Notes: generated by a model not told the origin, from the sequence alone. A DNA stretch of 64,000 nucleotides from Haematobia irritans (GCF_050003625.1 NC_134398.1:80694003-80758002), one strand, 5' to 3'; positions 11,549 through 22,353 are shown, counted from the stretch's first letter. Numbers and translations are program-made.

Positions 11549-12153
11549 AAGTTTTTTTTTTGCTTTTGTTTTTTTTTTACATATATTCCAGATATATTCG
11601 GAAGATTCCGAAAAAATGTTCAACATTACATTGTACTATATTAAATTTTGAACTGTAAAATGTGTCTTATTAAAGACCTAAAGTCAGAAAAGAACAGTGT
11701 TTGATATAAACGAAATGGACTGTGTTGTTATTTCAAAAATAACTTTTTTTATTGAAAAAATAAAAATTTTGTAACAAACGAATTTTTTTGGTGATAAAAG
11801 TTTAAAATTTTCGAAGCAATTCAAAAAACTCTAACAAAAGAAAAACGTTTTCGGTACACGTTTTCCAAACGTTTTTTTTCTTTGCGTGTGGAAGACTTAT
11901 TAGCACTCTTGGAGCCTGTGTACGTCGTCACACAAATGCTTCAAGAAGAGCAATTATTTTAAAACGATTTCTTTAAAATATGGCTTCAAATGAAGCTTGA
12001 CATACAGTGCTGCTAAAAAATCCAACACTCCTTGCAGCCTTATATTTGGATCCGCGTCGTCAGTGCATCATAGCGAAGGAGCCATTACAATTAATGTGTG
12101 CTCGAACACATCTTAAAGAAGTGATGATTCGGAAATTGCAGTTTCAGAATCAA

Positions 12154-12220
12154 GTAAGTTGTAAATATATTCAATAATTATTTTTCTAAAAATGCTATTT
12201 ATTTATTTTTCTCTTTACAG
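12154..12220 (+). other. Probable intron in hAT transposase
   Basis: Donor GTAAGT follows FQNQ codons and the acceptor is TTCTCTTTACAG. It is 67 bp, AT-rich, and typical in size for a fly intron. The flanking hAT-like frame resumes after it. Confidence 0.5.
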
Positions 12221-12800
12221 AAAACTAATAAAATAAAAAAAATGCATCGGATGTTTGCGATACATCGCTTTTGGGTAAATTTTTCAACACCCTAAATGTT
12301 GACAGGGAACAAGAAAGCGAAGAAACTGATAATAAGGGAGAAATAGCTTTCTATGAAATCGATAACTTTTCGCCAAGGCCCTTGGCGATTGATAAATCTC
12401 TTTTTGAGTTCCGGGCAGTAAAAAATTTAATTTATCCATATTTGTATATATTGGAAAAAACTGTACCGTGTGTTCATGCAACCCAAGTAAGCATTATCTG
12501 CTCTTAAATTGGTACTGAACGTTCAAATCTTTCCGTTGAAAATTTGGAAAAAATTATGTTCGTTAAATTAAACAAATAAATTAATACAAACTTTATGTAA
12601 GATAGACTCAATAAAACGAGGAACTGTAAAAAAAAAGAAAAAAATGAATATGAGTTTTATTTAAAAAATAAAACTCATGAAAAGAGTTTTATTTTCCGAA
12701 GAAAAAAAAACTCCAAAAAAGAGAATTATTTTCTGAAGAAAAAAATTAAATTCCAAAAATAAAGAGTTTATTTATGACCTTTTATTTTTACGTTGAAAAA

Positions 12801-13400
12801 TAACCGTTAACTTTGGAGTTGGGAGCGCTTTTGTAATATCACCTTAGATTCTGAAAGAGCTTTCCGAGATGAATCTATTGGTATATGACAGTATAGGTCC
12901 CTGTTGACTCTAACATGGAGAGTTTTTGAGTTTAAATTTTCTGGATATCAGTTATTTACGGTCCCTGGTAAATTCAGTTATTTGTCTACCATTTTCAAAT
13001 TTTTTTATTTCTCCAATTGACCACGAACTTCGTTGCACAAAGAAGTATTGAAAACCAGATGGGTTTTTCGTTGTAGTTTAGGGTATTGTTTTGCCAAAGT
13101 TTTCTCATATTATCTTCAACACCTTTTCAAAGATTTCGTCAACATTCTGTATTGCAGATGAGCTGTTTCAAGTCAAGTTGAAATTATGTTGAAAATTATA
13201 TTTACCCTCAATCCGCAAAGTTGTTGCATTTGAAAAACGCTCATCCTGGGTTTATTGGGAAGATATAACGACATGTGTTGTCACATGATTAGGGCTGTTT
13301 TCTTTTAGCATTGGATACACTAAGCCGTGAAGGAAACAGAGTACTCGTTTATCCAGGACATCTCAAAAAATATGCAACACTGTCATCAGCTGTTTAAAAA
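12801..13400. other. Intergenic, nothing recognised
   Basis: AT-rich DNA without a long frame or recognised repeat. Confidence 0.3.
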
Positions 13401-13719
13401 CAATCACAGAAAAGAAGTGAAATCTTGCATTTTTAATGTATGAAATGCTCAAATAGTAATAAATATTTACTGCTGCGATTATTTATGACACTGTACCACT
13501 TCTATCCAAAACATCTCATCAGTACAAGTCGTGTCGGTGTTGCCAGATTGCTTATTGATAAAGTGACGCTTTTTAGATTCACAACAGAAATTTATTGTGA
13601 CTAATTTATCGAAATTTAAAGTGGTACAGCGTCATAAATAATAGTAGCAGTAAATATTTATTACTATTTGGGCATTTCATACATTAAAAATGCAACATTT
13701 CACTTTTTTTCGGTGATTG
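13401..13719. repeat. Inverted repeat with ~100-bp arms
   Basis: The left arm at 13401-13501 (CAATCACAGAAAAGAAGTGA to CTGTACCACTT) pairs with the right arm at 13619-13719 with few mismatches, around a 117-bp loop. The loop holds GTCGTGTCGGTGTTGCC. It could form a long hairpin if transcribed. Origin is unknown, perhaps a foldback element. Confidence 0.75.
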
Positions 13720-14439
13720 TCATAGACCAATTAAGGTAAAGACATCTCAAGTGAATTCACAACGCTGTAGTTTGTCTGCACACCGTAGAGGGCTCTTTTA
13801 CGTCTGCAATTGAGTGATTTTTTAATTTGGATTTAATTTGTTTTCTTACCTTTGTTTTCTTGATGAAACACCAAATATTGTAGAAATATATAAAATTCTA
13901 TACATCCACACCATTTTTGTAATGCAAATTGACTGATTTGTACGGTAATTCGCGTTTTCAAAAAAAAATAAATTGTGTCACTTGACTGCGCAGTTGAGTG
14001 GAATGACTGCACCCAGAAAACAAATTCGTTGCCTCAACCGAATTATTTGCCAACCGAAAACAGGTGGTTCCATCAACTATCAATGATATCTGTCAGCACA
14101 ACTAACATTTGGCAATTGTAACTGCATAGTAGTATGTTGGATCATAGACCTTCCTTGGTCTATGTTGGGTACAGAGAAACATATTTTAATTCATTCATTT
14201 TTTCCTGATTTTGTTATCATGTGGTGATTTCAATTTCAGGCTCGACTTCAATTATAAATTATGTCATGTTTCAAGTGTAGTAAAGACAAAATCTTTGGAA
14301 CCGGGCATTCTTTTTTTCAGTTCAGGAAATTCATTTATTCATTCAATTGAAATTTTATCGATCGATTAAATTAAAAAAAAATTATACCAATTGTAGCATA
14401 AATTTTTACTCGACAACATATGCGTTTTCATGAAGACCA
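13720..14439. other. Intergenic with family F end fragment
   Basis: Mostly unrecognised. At about 14265-14320 the string CAAAATCTTTGGAACCGGGC followed by a T-run and CAG matches the right end of family F. A CACCCAGAAAAC string at 14010 resembles an isolated CAC-type terminus. Confidence 0.4.
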
Positions 14440-15874
14440 CACCCAGAAAAAAGTGACCCCTTCTTTAAGTTAAAATGAACTCATTGTGAAGAAAGTTGAA
14501 CTTCGTATAGCGCCAAAGACATTTTTATTTGTTTGAACGATGTGATTTTCGTAGAAATTAGGAATAATGCATTCCATATATTAGTTAACATTTTCCTATA
14601 TTTATATACCACTATACTACAGAATGAAAAAATTTAACTAATTTGAATTCATATATGGAATGATTTTATTGAAATTTTTTAATTCATTTCGACAAATCTT
14701 ACACATTTGTGGTAAAAGTTTTACTTCATAATTAGAACTGCTTACCTTCGTTTTTAAATACAATTTTATTTATTTCTATAAGCAATTTTATCTTCAATAA
14801 AAGACATGTTTTATTAATATATTGAATATATTTATTAAGAATCAACAGCATCGAATCTCTTTGAAATATTAGTTTATTATTCCACTATTTCCAATTTCCG
14901 TGTGATATTATCAACTGTAGAACGCACTTTTTCTTCTTCTTGTACTTTTCACTTTTAATAAGTTGCTGCCTAACGATTTTGTCCTCCTTTTACAATTTCA
15001 ATACCTACAAATATAAAAAATCATAAAACATTTTTGTTGCAAAAGGTTAGCGTCACTGAATATTACCTGATAATTGAAGATTCCAAAATGAAGACAAACG
15101 AAAGGGTTGTTATTCTGCTGGTGTTTTCTTTCTTTATACACTATCACGAACATTGATAGATTTATTTAAAAAAACGAAAATTTTTCTCACTAATTTAAAA
15201 TAACAAATATTTTATATATTTTATTTGTTATTTATTATATTATTTTACCATATTATTTTTTAACAATCTCTCCGTATACCAAAACAACGCGATTCCAACT
15301 AAAAAAACAACCGACGCGCAAATATATCGATTACACCCACGCGCAAACACATCGATTACGATGACAGGTATCGATTACAGGTAGACAATAGAAATTTAGG
15401 AAAATTTCCTATATTCTAACAAGTGTGTTTCCTTAAGTTTTGAAAGGATTGCATACTTCTTAGTACGAATGAACTAAAATATTTTTCTATGCCAAGTGTT
15501 GTTCGTATGTATGAAAAACTTTCTATTATAAAGGAAGTCGCAATTATCATTTTATAAGAAATTTTACTAATTTTGAGGAAACTTGGTTTTAGTTCGGTTT
15601 TTGTTTATTTTTACGAATGCTTTGTTATCGGTGAATAAAATTTTCTTTTTCAGTAGTAAATTCTTATACCCAGCGAAGAAAATAGTATGAGTAAAATTCC
15701 ATGCCTTATTCTAGTTAATGAACTATTCCTAACTGCTTACAGTTTAGGATTTTTTTACTGAAACGAGTAAATTTTATTATTTTTCACAAAAATTTACCTT
15801 AATGGAAATAAAATGGATAAACTATATTGATGAAAATTTTTTCCTTTAGTTTCGAAGGCACTTTTTTCTGGGTG
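14440..15874 (+). mobile_element. TIR element family B, copy 2
   Basis: A 1.43-kb copy with TIRs CACCCAGAAAAAAGTG and complement, flanked by CA on both sides. It is very similar to the other four copies. It lies about 100 bp upstream of the PLD gene coding exon, so it is in the promoter or in a 5' UTR intron of that gene. Confidence 0.85.
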
Positions 15875-15956
15875 CAAACACATGGTATTTTCGATAAAAA
15901 ATACAATCTTTTTTTGCTATTAATATAATCCATATTTAATTATATTTTTTTCCTAA

Positions 15957-15968
15957 TTTTCGCCTCAG
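15957..15968 (+). promoter_or_regulatory. Splice acceptor before PLD coding exon
   Basis: A pyrimidine-rich TTTTTTTCCTAATTTTCGCC tract leads to CTCAG at 15964-15968, ten bases before the ATG. This suggests a 5' UTR intron, with the first exon upstream, perhaps beyond the family B element. Confidence 0.5.
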
Positions 15969-15978
15969 GTGGATTATC

Positions 15979-17418
15979 ATGAAAGATAACGGAAATAATT
16001 TAAAAGGCATAAGTGCCTACAAAAAACTAACGGTGAAGTTACCTGAGCCGAAACACAGATGTATAAGGTCAATGTATATTTTGGCCCTTTTGCTGGCGGC
16101 CTTCACTACGGTCGTCTTATTCCAACACTTCTGGAGAGACATGATAAGGTCTGGTGATATTGATAACCACGAAAGATTTCCAAATGTTGACGATGTGTGT
16201 CAAATGCAGTTGGTGGAGAGCATTCCGGAAAATTTGAATTACTCCGTGAATAGTCCAAAATTCATGTCCACTTATGAGGCCTGGAAAATACTCTTGAACT
16301 CGACAGTGTCGGCCCTAAATATAGGCTCTTTCTATTGGACTTTACTTGGATCGGATGTCATAAATGACACAAGTGCTGCTCAAGGTGAAGATATATTCGC
16401 GAATTTAATGCACTTGGGTATGGAAGGCAAAGTAAAGATTCGTATTGCGCAAAGTGAACCTACTGAAAGGGAACCAGATAAGAATACAATTGAGCTCAGT
16501 CGTCAAGGTGCTGCCGAGGTACGTTCAGTGAATTTCACTCGTTTAGTAGGCGGAGGTGTATTACATACGAAATTTTGGATCTCTGACCACAAACATATTT
16601 ATCTGGGCAGTGCCAATATGGATTGGAGATCTTTAACTCAGGTGAAGGAAATGGGAGTGCTGGTGTCGAACTGTTCTTCCTTGGCCATGGATTTGGAAAA
16701 AATATTTGAGGAATATTGGTTGCTTGGTAATCCATCATCCACTATACCTGCGAAATGGCCACATGAATACTCTACACAGTTTAACTTTAAGAATCCCATG
16801 AATCTTTTTCTAAACAATGAATACCGTCAACCTGTCATACTTTCGAGTTCCCCGCCACCCTTAACTGCCGATGGCCGTGAAGATGATATCACTGCTATAT
16901 TAGAAATCATATCGTCAGCCAAGAAATTTGTGAATATTGCCGTAATGGATTATTATCCTTTAATGATATATTCCAAGGAGAAAACCTATTGGCCTGTTAT
17001 AGATGATGCTCTACGTTCGGCTGCCATAAATCGTAAGATACAAATTAAATTGCTCATATCATGGTGGAAACATTCCGATCCCTCTGAGGATTATTTTCTG
17101 AAATCACTGCAAGCATTATCGTATTCCTTACCCGATGTGGATATACGAATCAAACGTTTCATTGTACCCTCCAATGAGCATGAAGCCCAAATACCCTATG
17201 GACGTGTAAATCACAACAAGTATATGGTGACGGACAATGTGGCCTACATTGGTACATCCAATTGGTCCGGCGATTATTTCACTAATACCGCTGGTGTGGG
17301 TCTAGTCTTGATGGATACTCCCGAAATGTCGAATATGTCAACGATTCGTAAAGATCTTCTAAGTGTATTTGAGAGGGATTGGAATAGTGAATATTCTAAG
17401 GATTTAGAACTCATGTAG
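15979..17418 (+). CDS. PLD3/PLD4-like phospholipase D family protein
   Basis: An intact 479-residue protein, close to the roughly 490 residues of PLD3. A short basic cytoplasmic N-terminus is followed by one membrane helix at about residues 31-49 (SMYILALLLAAFTTVVLF), giving a type II membrane protein with a lumenal catalytic part. The first HKD motif is HTKFWISD (H196, K198, D203) followed by GSANMDWRS. The second is HNKYMVTD (H412, K414, D419) followed by GTSNWSGDYF. Both carry the residues needed for the phosphohistidine mechanism. Several N-glycosylation sequons are visible. Relatives act in endosomes and lysosomes, and mammalian PLD3 and PLD4 are reported 5' exonucleases; that role here is inference. 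The coding region is one exon. The ATG follows a likely splice acceptor. Codon use is much less AT-rich than the surroundings. It is the only clear host gene in the window. Confidence 0.93.
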   Translation: MKDNGNNLKGISAYKKLTVKLPEPKHRCIRSMYILALLLAAFTTVVLFQHFWRDMIRSGDIDNHERFPNVDDVCQMQLVESIPENLNYSVNSPKFMSTYEAWKILLNSTVSALNIGSFYWTLLGSDVINDTSAAQGEDIFANLMHLGMEGKVKIRIAQSEPTEREPDKNTIELSRQGAAEVRSVNFTRLVGGGVLHTKFWISDHKHIYLGSANMDWRSLTQVKEMGVLVSNCSSLAMDLEKIFEEYWLLGNPSSTIPAKWPHEYSTQFNFKNPMNLFLNNEYRQPVILSSSPPPLTADGREDDITAILEIISSAKKFVNIAVMDYYPLMIYSKEKTYWPVIDDALRSAAINRKIQIKLLISWWKHSDPSEDYFLKSLQALSYSLPDVDIRIKRFIVPSNEHEAQIPYGRVNHNKYMVTDNVAYIGTSNWSGDYFTNTAGVGLVLMDTPEMSNMSTIRKDLLSVFERDWNSEYSKDLELM

Positions 17419-17578
17419 TATTATTGGAGGGATATGAAAGTTATTGGTGTCCTTAATATCCAGCTTGAAAGTATTGTATTATTACTTATCCTATTATTAT
17501 TTGATTAATCCAAGATGCCTAAAATCACATTATATGAGAGAGGAGTACACAATGATCATTTCATTATTTCGGAGCCGA

Positions 17579-17584
17579 ATAAAT
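17579..17584 (+). terminator. Poly(A) signal of PLD gene
   Basis: AATAAA about 160 bp after the stop codon, followed by T-rich sequence. It gives a short 3' UTR. Other AT-rich hexamers occur downstream. Confidence 0.5.
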
Positions 17585-17649
17585 GATTCTTGTTGGTATA
17601 CCCCTATTAATAATTATTTCACTATCTTAGCAGGAATCCATTAACCTGT

Positions 17650-17930
17650 TAAAAACCCTCTAAGTTTTTAGAAAAATATTGTATATTGGTTGTATTTTGC
17701 TCTCAAATTCTTACTAGAAAAAAATCATCATTACGAATAAAATTATTGTATATTTTACCATTTATTAAACATATTTTTATAAGATGTTTCAATCTTGATG
17801 GAAAATTTAAAATTAGATGTTCAAAAAATGTTTATAACTGTCGTGCACAACATTTGGGTAAGGACTCGCTCAATAGTCAATTTGAAATGGTACTAAATAA
17901 TAATTACAAAATTATTTTTCTAAACCAATG
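17650..17930. other. Downstream of PLD gene, nothing recognised
   Basis: AT-rich DNA. A short frame here shows no domain. Confidence 0.3.
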
Positions 17931-18200
17931 ACACATGCACTTCGTTTTAAGCGCATCCCAGGATCCTCTATTTTTTTCACATACGATGAAGGTCTTTTTT
18001 ACAAGTCTTTTTAATTTTTAATTTTGCACAGTTAAATATCGCAAAAAAGAATAGAAAATTAACTTTAATAAGTTTAAAATTTTCACCCCCTTGGGGATTT
18101 GAACCGATTTACTTTTTTACTTCCATTGCAGTTCTTTTGAGAAGTTTTTGCTCCGTGATGTGCCTGAGTGTGAATGAAATTTTACTCACGCTCACACCTC
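17931..18200. mobile_element. Partial element related to family N
   Basis: CACTTCGTTTTAAGCGCATC, GCAGTTCTTTTGAGAAG and a minus-strand B-box-like sequence (GGATTTGAACC on plus) repeat the order seen at 43140-43450. It is a fragment, probably of a tRNA-bearing element. Confidence 0.5.
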
Positions 18201-18202
18201 TA

Positions 18203-18242
18203 CACTCAAAAAAAGTTAACTTGGATCCAAAGACTTTGATTT
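18203..18242. mobile_element. Family F end fragment
   Basis: CACTCAAAAAAAGTTAAC followed by TTGGATCCAAAGACTTTG matches a family F terminus (compare 5050-5083). It directly abuts the SINE. Confidence 0.5.
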
Positions 18243-18623
18243 GGGAGCTACCGTGATGAAGTGGTTCGATTCCTGCTTCGACCGAACACCAATAAGTTTT
18301 TCAGCGGTGGACAATCGCACCTCAGTAATGCTGGTGACATTTCAAAGTTTCTCTAAGTGATTTCAATGCAATGTGCAACGCCGTTCGGACTCGGCTATAA
18401 AAGGAGGTCCTTTGGCATTGAGCTTAACATAGAATCGCGCAGCACTCAGTGATTAGAGAGAAGTTCACCACTGTCAAGGCCGTAGCCAGGATTTTAATTC
18501 GGGGGGGGGGGGGGGGGGGGTTCAACTTTAAAAAATATATTCATATAATCTGATGTGTAGAAAATTTTATTTATGCATAGGTATGTATACAATATTTTTA
18601 TACTATTAAATTGAGCCGACGGG

Positions 18624-20058
18624 CATTAGCGTAGCTAGACAATTTTCCTAGGGGGGGCTATAGCCCCCCTAGCTAAAACTTTATAGACTGAACTTATAGG
18701 TTCAACTAATGTTTTATTTCATAAAATTGAATAAAAAAATAGACATCAAAATAACTCGACAATCAATTTATAATAAAGCAACTAAAAGTACCCTGCGGGA
18801 AATTGGTGCAAATTGCCACTGACGGACCTATCACAGAACTAGTACCTGTGCTCCAGTTAGTTGCAATTTTCACATTTAGTGAAATAAAATTATCAGAATA
18901 ACCTTTTGTTCGAGATATTTCAAAAGTTTTTTTTTTCATTTCGGGTTCGATAGGAGCCCAAATTGGAAGAGATTTCTAAGAGTTTGTCCGAGACTGGTTC
19001 CTGAGGACCTGTTTATGGGTTGCTCCTGCTAAATTGTCCCAGGACGTGTCCTTTGGTATGAGTCCAAGACGCGTCCTAAAATGTAAGTTTACTCCGTCAA
19101 TGACAAACCCATGTTAAAGTGGACGGTCCCTTCCATACGTTTTGATCAGAACTGGGACTGGCCCATACACACCAGGGACTAGTCCCGTACCAGTTCTGTG
19201 GTTGATCCATTTCCCTTAGGGTAGTTCCACACTTTTCGCAGCAAACAATTGGGAGTTGTTCTAAAGGCACAACTTTAAAAGCACTTCCAAAAATGTCCTC
19301 ACAAAGAAGTTAACTATTTTAACTACACAGGAAGTTTTTTTACTTCATTTTTTTTATATTTTAATGCGTAATTTTTTGTTTTCTTTTTTCAAATAGTTTA
19401 AAAAAGGTTTAAGAATAAATAAAATGGTACAAATTATTCAAATTTTGCCACAAAAATGCTAAATCCATTATAGAAAAATCGATAATATTTGAAAAAACGT
19501 TTCAAACAAGCGTTAGAATGCATTAAAAATCATAAAAAGTATAAAAATTATTTATTTGGGAAAATATCACAAAATTTTTAATTCACATTCAAAACACTGA
19601 ATTCAGATCACACCTTAAGAAGTGATGCAAATTCATTGCAACGGTTGTTGAAACGGTGGACATTCGTTCTATGACAAGTTCATATTACATTCATCGCTTC
19701 TCCGCCAATTTTGTACCACTTCCAGACCCAAAAAGAACATTTTCACTTCTTCTTTGGCGACGCTTTTTTGCAGTATTATTAAGATATTAATTTATGAAAG
19801 AATAGTTTTAATATCAATTACTATTTTTTATTCAACTAAATCATAAGTTCAACCACAGCTTTATTTCATAAATATCAGACCAACGTAATTCGATTGTGCA
19901 TGGAAGTCTTTAGTGAAACTTTGTGCGTTGTACGAGTATATACTTGTTTAATTTTTATAAAAATGTAAAATCGTAAATAGGTTTTCAAATTATGGGGGGG
20001 GGCTAAAATTTTTCTGGGGGGTCTAAGCCCCCTCCCCAGAGGCCTTCCTACGCTTATG
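18624..20058. mobile_element. Non-autonomous element in hAT, CATTAGCGTAG ends
   Basis: The ends CATTAGCGTAGCTAG and CCTACGCTTATG are inverted. The flanks CCGACGGG and CCGACAGG match at 7 of 8 bases, so it is probably also hAT-type. G-rich and C-rich stretches (18651-18668 and 19994-20038) sit near the ends. No transposase visible; a frame at 19875-20111 crosses the boundary and is not a gene. Confidence 0.65.
18834..19201. mobile_element. Small TIR element, CACAGAACT ends
   Basis: Left CACAGAACTAGTACC and right GGTACCAGTTCTGTG-like end (CGTACCAGTTCTGTG) are inverted. The interior has GGACTAGTCC/GGACTGGTCC-like pieces. It lies inside the CATTAGCGTAG element. A target duplication was not clear. 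Confidence 0.5.
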
Positions 20059-20231
20059 CCGACAGGCTTTTTGGGCAGCAAATAAATCAATGACTTCTTC
20101 AGTCGGCACATTTATTCGGCGATGAACCGACATTAATGCCAATCCTTTGAGTCTACTAGTCGAATTTCTAAGATACGTCTTTAATCTCTTCATTGTTGAA
20201 AATGAACGTTCGGATGAGCACGTAGTAACTG

Positions 20232-20847
20232 CAGGGATGGAAAATGCAGTACTATAGTACTTTTTTCAAACCTTTTTCACCCCGGTCATTACCGTAGTAC
20301 CCCCGCGAATAATTTAGTACCTTTTGTGTAGACATTTTTGAGTCGATATCAGATTTATGGTACAATAGCTTTGACAAAATATTTTAATATTTTGAGCAAG
20401 TCTTTATCAACCTTATTTGCTAATAGTCTTTTACAAATATGGCAAAACAGACATGTTCATGTGGGAAGAAAATCTCGATTTTGTAAAAGACATTGTCAAA
20501 AACAGGATTTTATTGAACTTCAAGAAAGTTTTAGTCGAAAAAAGAATGAGATTCTATATTATCGATTTTTTATTTCGGTAGAAAATGTTGTCAAAATTTT
20601 ATTTCTATATAGAATTTTTGCAAAATTTTATTTTTATAGAAAATTTTGTAAAAATTTTATTTCTATAGGAAATTTTTGCAAAATTTTACTTCTATAGAAA
20701 ATTTTGTCAAAATTTTATTTTCTTTAAAATTCAGTCTCTTGACAATAATCTTCCAGTGAAATTTTTGTTGAAATTTAGTAAAAAGTACCTTTCCGCTCAA
20801 AAAATACCTTTTTTGTACTTTCTTAAAAATTGTATTTTCCATCCCTG
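20232..20847. mobile_element. hAT-type MITE, CAGGGATGGAAAA ends
   Basis: A 616-bp element with ends CAGGGATGGAAAAT and ATTTTCCATCCCTG, flanked by perfect 8-bp duplications AGTAACTG (20224-20231 and 20848-20855). Its interior repeats AAAATTTTATTTCTATAGAA about five times at 20590-20720. Removal restores the hAT transposase frame across LPVTTCSSERS. Confidence 0.9.
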
Positions 20848-21428
20848 AGTAACTGGCAAAGTGACCAAAATTTTTAAAAGAATATGCACGTTTGGAAATA
20901 TGTATCTTTATTGCTTCCATCGCTGAAGGTTTTGCGCCATTTCATTTACACATGTGTGTTTGGCTGTTTCGTTGTTGTTGCTATGGCCAAACAAAGCGAG
21001 TCATGTTCACAAAAAGAACAACAAACACACATAAAAAGCAGAAATACATTTTCCAAAAATGAAATTTGTGGTGCGAGAACAAAAACAATTTGTTTTTTTC
21101 GACCGTCGTTTGACGGGCTTTTCAACTAGTATTCTATGATTTGTGCAAGTTTTATAGGTAAGGGTTTTTCAAAATAAAACCTCCAGCTTTTCTTCAACAT
21201 CTTCGATTAGATTTTTCTATGCAGCTAAAAATATATATTTATTTATATAAAAATATTCATTCATTTCGGAGGGGTTTGATCCCCCTCATCCCCCCCTGAA
21301 TACGGCCTTGACCACTGTGGTATCACAATGGATTGAATAGTCTAATTGAGGCTGAAATATCGGACTGCTACTATACCTATGGTGGTGTCCGTCGGCTAAG
21401 CACATTGTTGTCTCAATGGGTACGTAAA

Positions 21429-22192
21429 TAAGTATATATAGCAGTAAGTTCGGCCGGGCCGAGTCTTAAATACCCACCATCATGAAACAAATATTATAGT
21501 TTCCTTTGAAATTTCAGGTGGGTTTGATGACAGATATTTTCCCAAGCAGAGAGTTCAACCAGTACACTTCCCTAAGATAAATTTAAAGATTTTACCTATG
21601 AAGACTATATCAGATTCTGGATTTATGAGAACCATTTTTTGTTTCAGTTTTAGAGGAATCATACACATCTCTTGTAAGTGTGCAAGAAAAATGATGAAAT
21701 AACGCCTTAATTTGAAATGTAAAATTTGTAGATACTCACCCCCATTATATAAATGATTACGAGACGTAAAATGTGGAAATTATACATTGAGTTTCAAGCA
21801 ATTTTCATGATCAGTGCGCTTTTTATACTCTCAAGAAGTGAAATCGGAGGCCTTACCAAATGGCCGATAAAAACTAAGTCCGATACACGTTTTTGTGAGT
21901 CTAAAATACCAGGATATTTACAATTTCAGGCAAATCGGATACAAAACTACTAAAATATGGACCGATACTCACCGTTTTCGGCACACCTCTTTATGGTGTA
22001 AAATACTTTTACTTCTTTAAAATTTCAAGTAAATTTAAATTTAAACAACTACGGTTTCTACAAGCCCAAAAATTAAAATCTGGAGATCGGTTTATATGGG
22101 GGCTGTACTAAAACATTGACCGATACTCACCATTTTTGACACACCTCTTTATGGTCCTAAAATACCTCTAGATTTGAAATATTGAAGCATTT
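21429..22192 (-). repeat. Family X repeat, fragment
   Basis: It begins AAGTATATATAGCAGTAAGT and GGCCGGGCCGAG, then AAATACCCACCATCATG, the reverse-oriented terminus of family X. The body has X units (CTACGGTTTCTACAAGCCC, CCGATACTCACC). It breaks off at about 22192. Confidence 0.7.
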
Positions 22193-22300
22193 ATTCATGA
22201 GATACCGCCCGAAAGAGTATGCCAAACTTGGACTAAGCGGATGGACCATTTGAGGCGCAGACGCGGTCAATATTTGCATGAAATAATCTTCAAACATTAA
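22193..22300 (+). pseudogene. C-terminal fragment of a DNA-transposon protein
   Basis: An open stretch of 35 codons ends at TAA 22298-22300 and includes PPERVCQTWTKRMDHL and GQYLHEIIFKH. This tail resembles the C-terminus of transposase-like proteins common in insect genomes, but I cannot name the superfamily with confidence. It lies between an X fragment and an F fragment. Confidence 0.4.
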
Positions 22301-22353
22301 ATTATATGTCATCCGCCGCCGACAAAATTGGGTTGGCTTCATACTCTGGCATA

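Larger units (their letters stand above)
10969..11888. mobile_element. TIR element family G, copy 2, inserted in hAT
   Basis: A 920-bp copy nearly identical to 9340-10249, with the same CACGCAAAAAAATAATTC and CTTTGCGTG ends. It is flanked by TG on both sides (10967-10968 and 11889-11890). Removing the element and one TG restores the transposase frame (WESV joined to EDLLALLEPV), which fixes both boundaries and the 2-bp duplication. Confidence 0.85.
10755..12580 (+). pseudogene. hAT transposase, broken and split by insertion
   Basis: Pieces in order: DVQTRCNFTYLML at 10755 (the hAT DV.TRWNSTY motif), then after several stops WESV at 10957-10968, continuing after the inserted element as EDLLALLEPVYVVTQMLQ. 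Next is TLLAALYLDPRRQCIIAKEP near 12020, and the C-terminal dimerisation part with FYEIDNFSPRP, IYPYLYILEKTVP and HATQVS. A frameshift then leads to RSNLSVENLEKIMFVKLNK. A probable intron lies at 12154-12220. There are multiple stops, a local duplication of about 100 bp (10830-10950) and the insertion, so it cannot make an active protein. Confidence 0.75.
10553..12800 (+). mobile_element. hAT element remnant
   Basis: The left (10560-10700) and right (12650-12790) ends are inverted and share repeated subterminal motifs such as CTTCAGAAAATAA and ACTCTTTTTTGGAG. Between them lies a broken hAT transposase on the plus strand. A family G element (10969-11888) has inserted into it. Exact outer ends are uncertain. 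Confidence 0.65.
18598..20880 (-). pseudogene. hAT transposase C-terminal dimerisation domain, interrupted
   Basis: Reading right to left: ILVTLPVTTC, SSERSFSTMKRLKTYLRN, then LKGLALMSVHRRINVPTEE, VIDLFAAQKA, CRLNLIV and a stop at 18598-18600. This is the typical hAT C-terminal dimerisation region (ERSFS motif). It is split by a 616-bp element at 20232-20847 and by another at 18624-20058; taking both out gives one open frame. The rest of the transposase is absent, so it is a relic. Confidence 0.75.
18475..21310 (-). mobile_element. hAT element inserted in SINE
   Basis: A 2836-bp element with inverted ends CAAGGCCGTA and TACGGCCTTG, flanked by perfect 8-bp duplications ACCACTGT (18467-18474 and 21311-21318), diagnostic of hAT. 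A G-run at 18508-18520 and a C-rich stretch near the right end pair with each other. Inside are the C-terminus of a hAT transposase on the minus strand and three smaller elements. Confidence 0.85.
18243..21380 (+). mobile_element. tRNA-derived SINE, copy 2, split by hAT element
   Basis: The left part (18243-18474) has a GGGAGCTACCGTGATG head with a deletion running into GTGGTTCGATTCCTGC (B box), then the body shared with 7099-7314. The right part (21319-21380) carries the tail GGTATCACAATGGATTGAA. The interruption is a hAT element at 18475-21310 flanked by an 8-bp duplication. The head is homologous to the plus-strand tRNA-like modules of families G and E. Confidence 0.8.
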
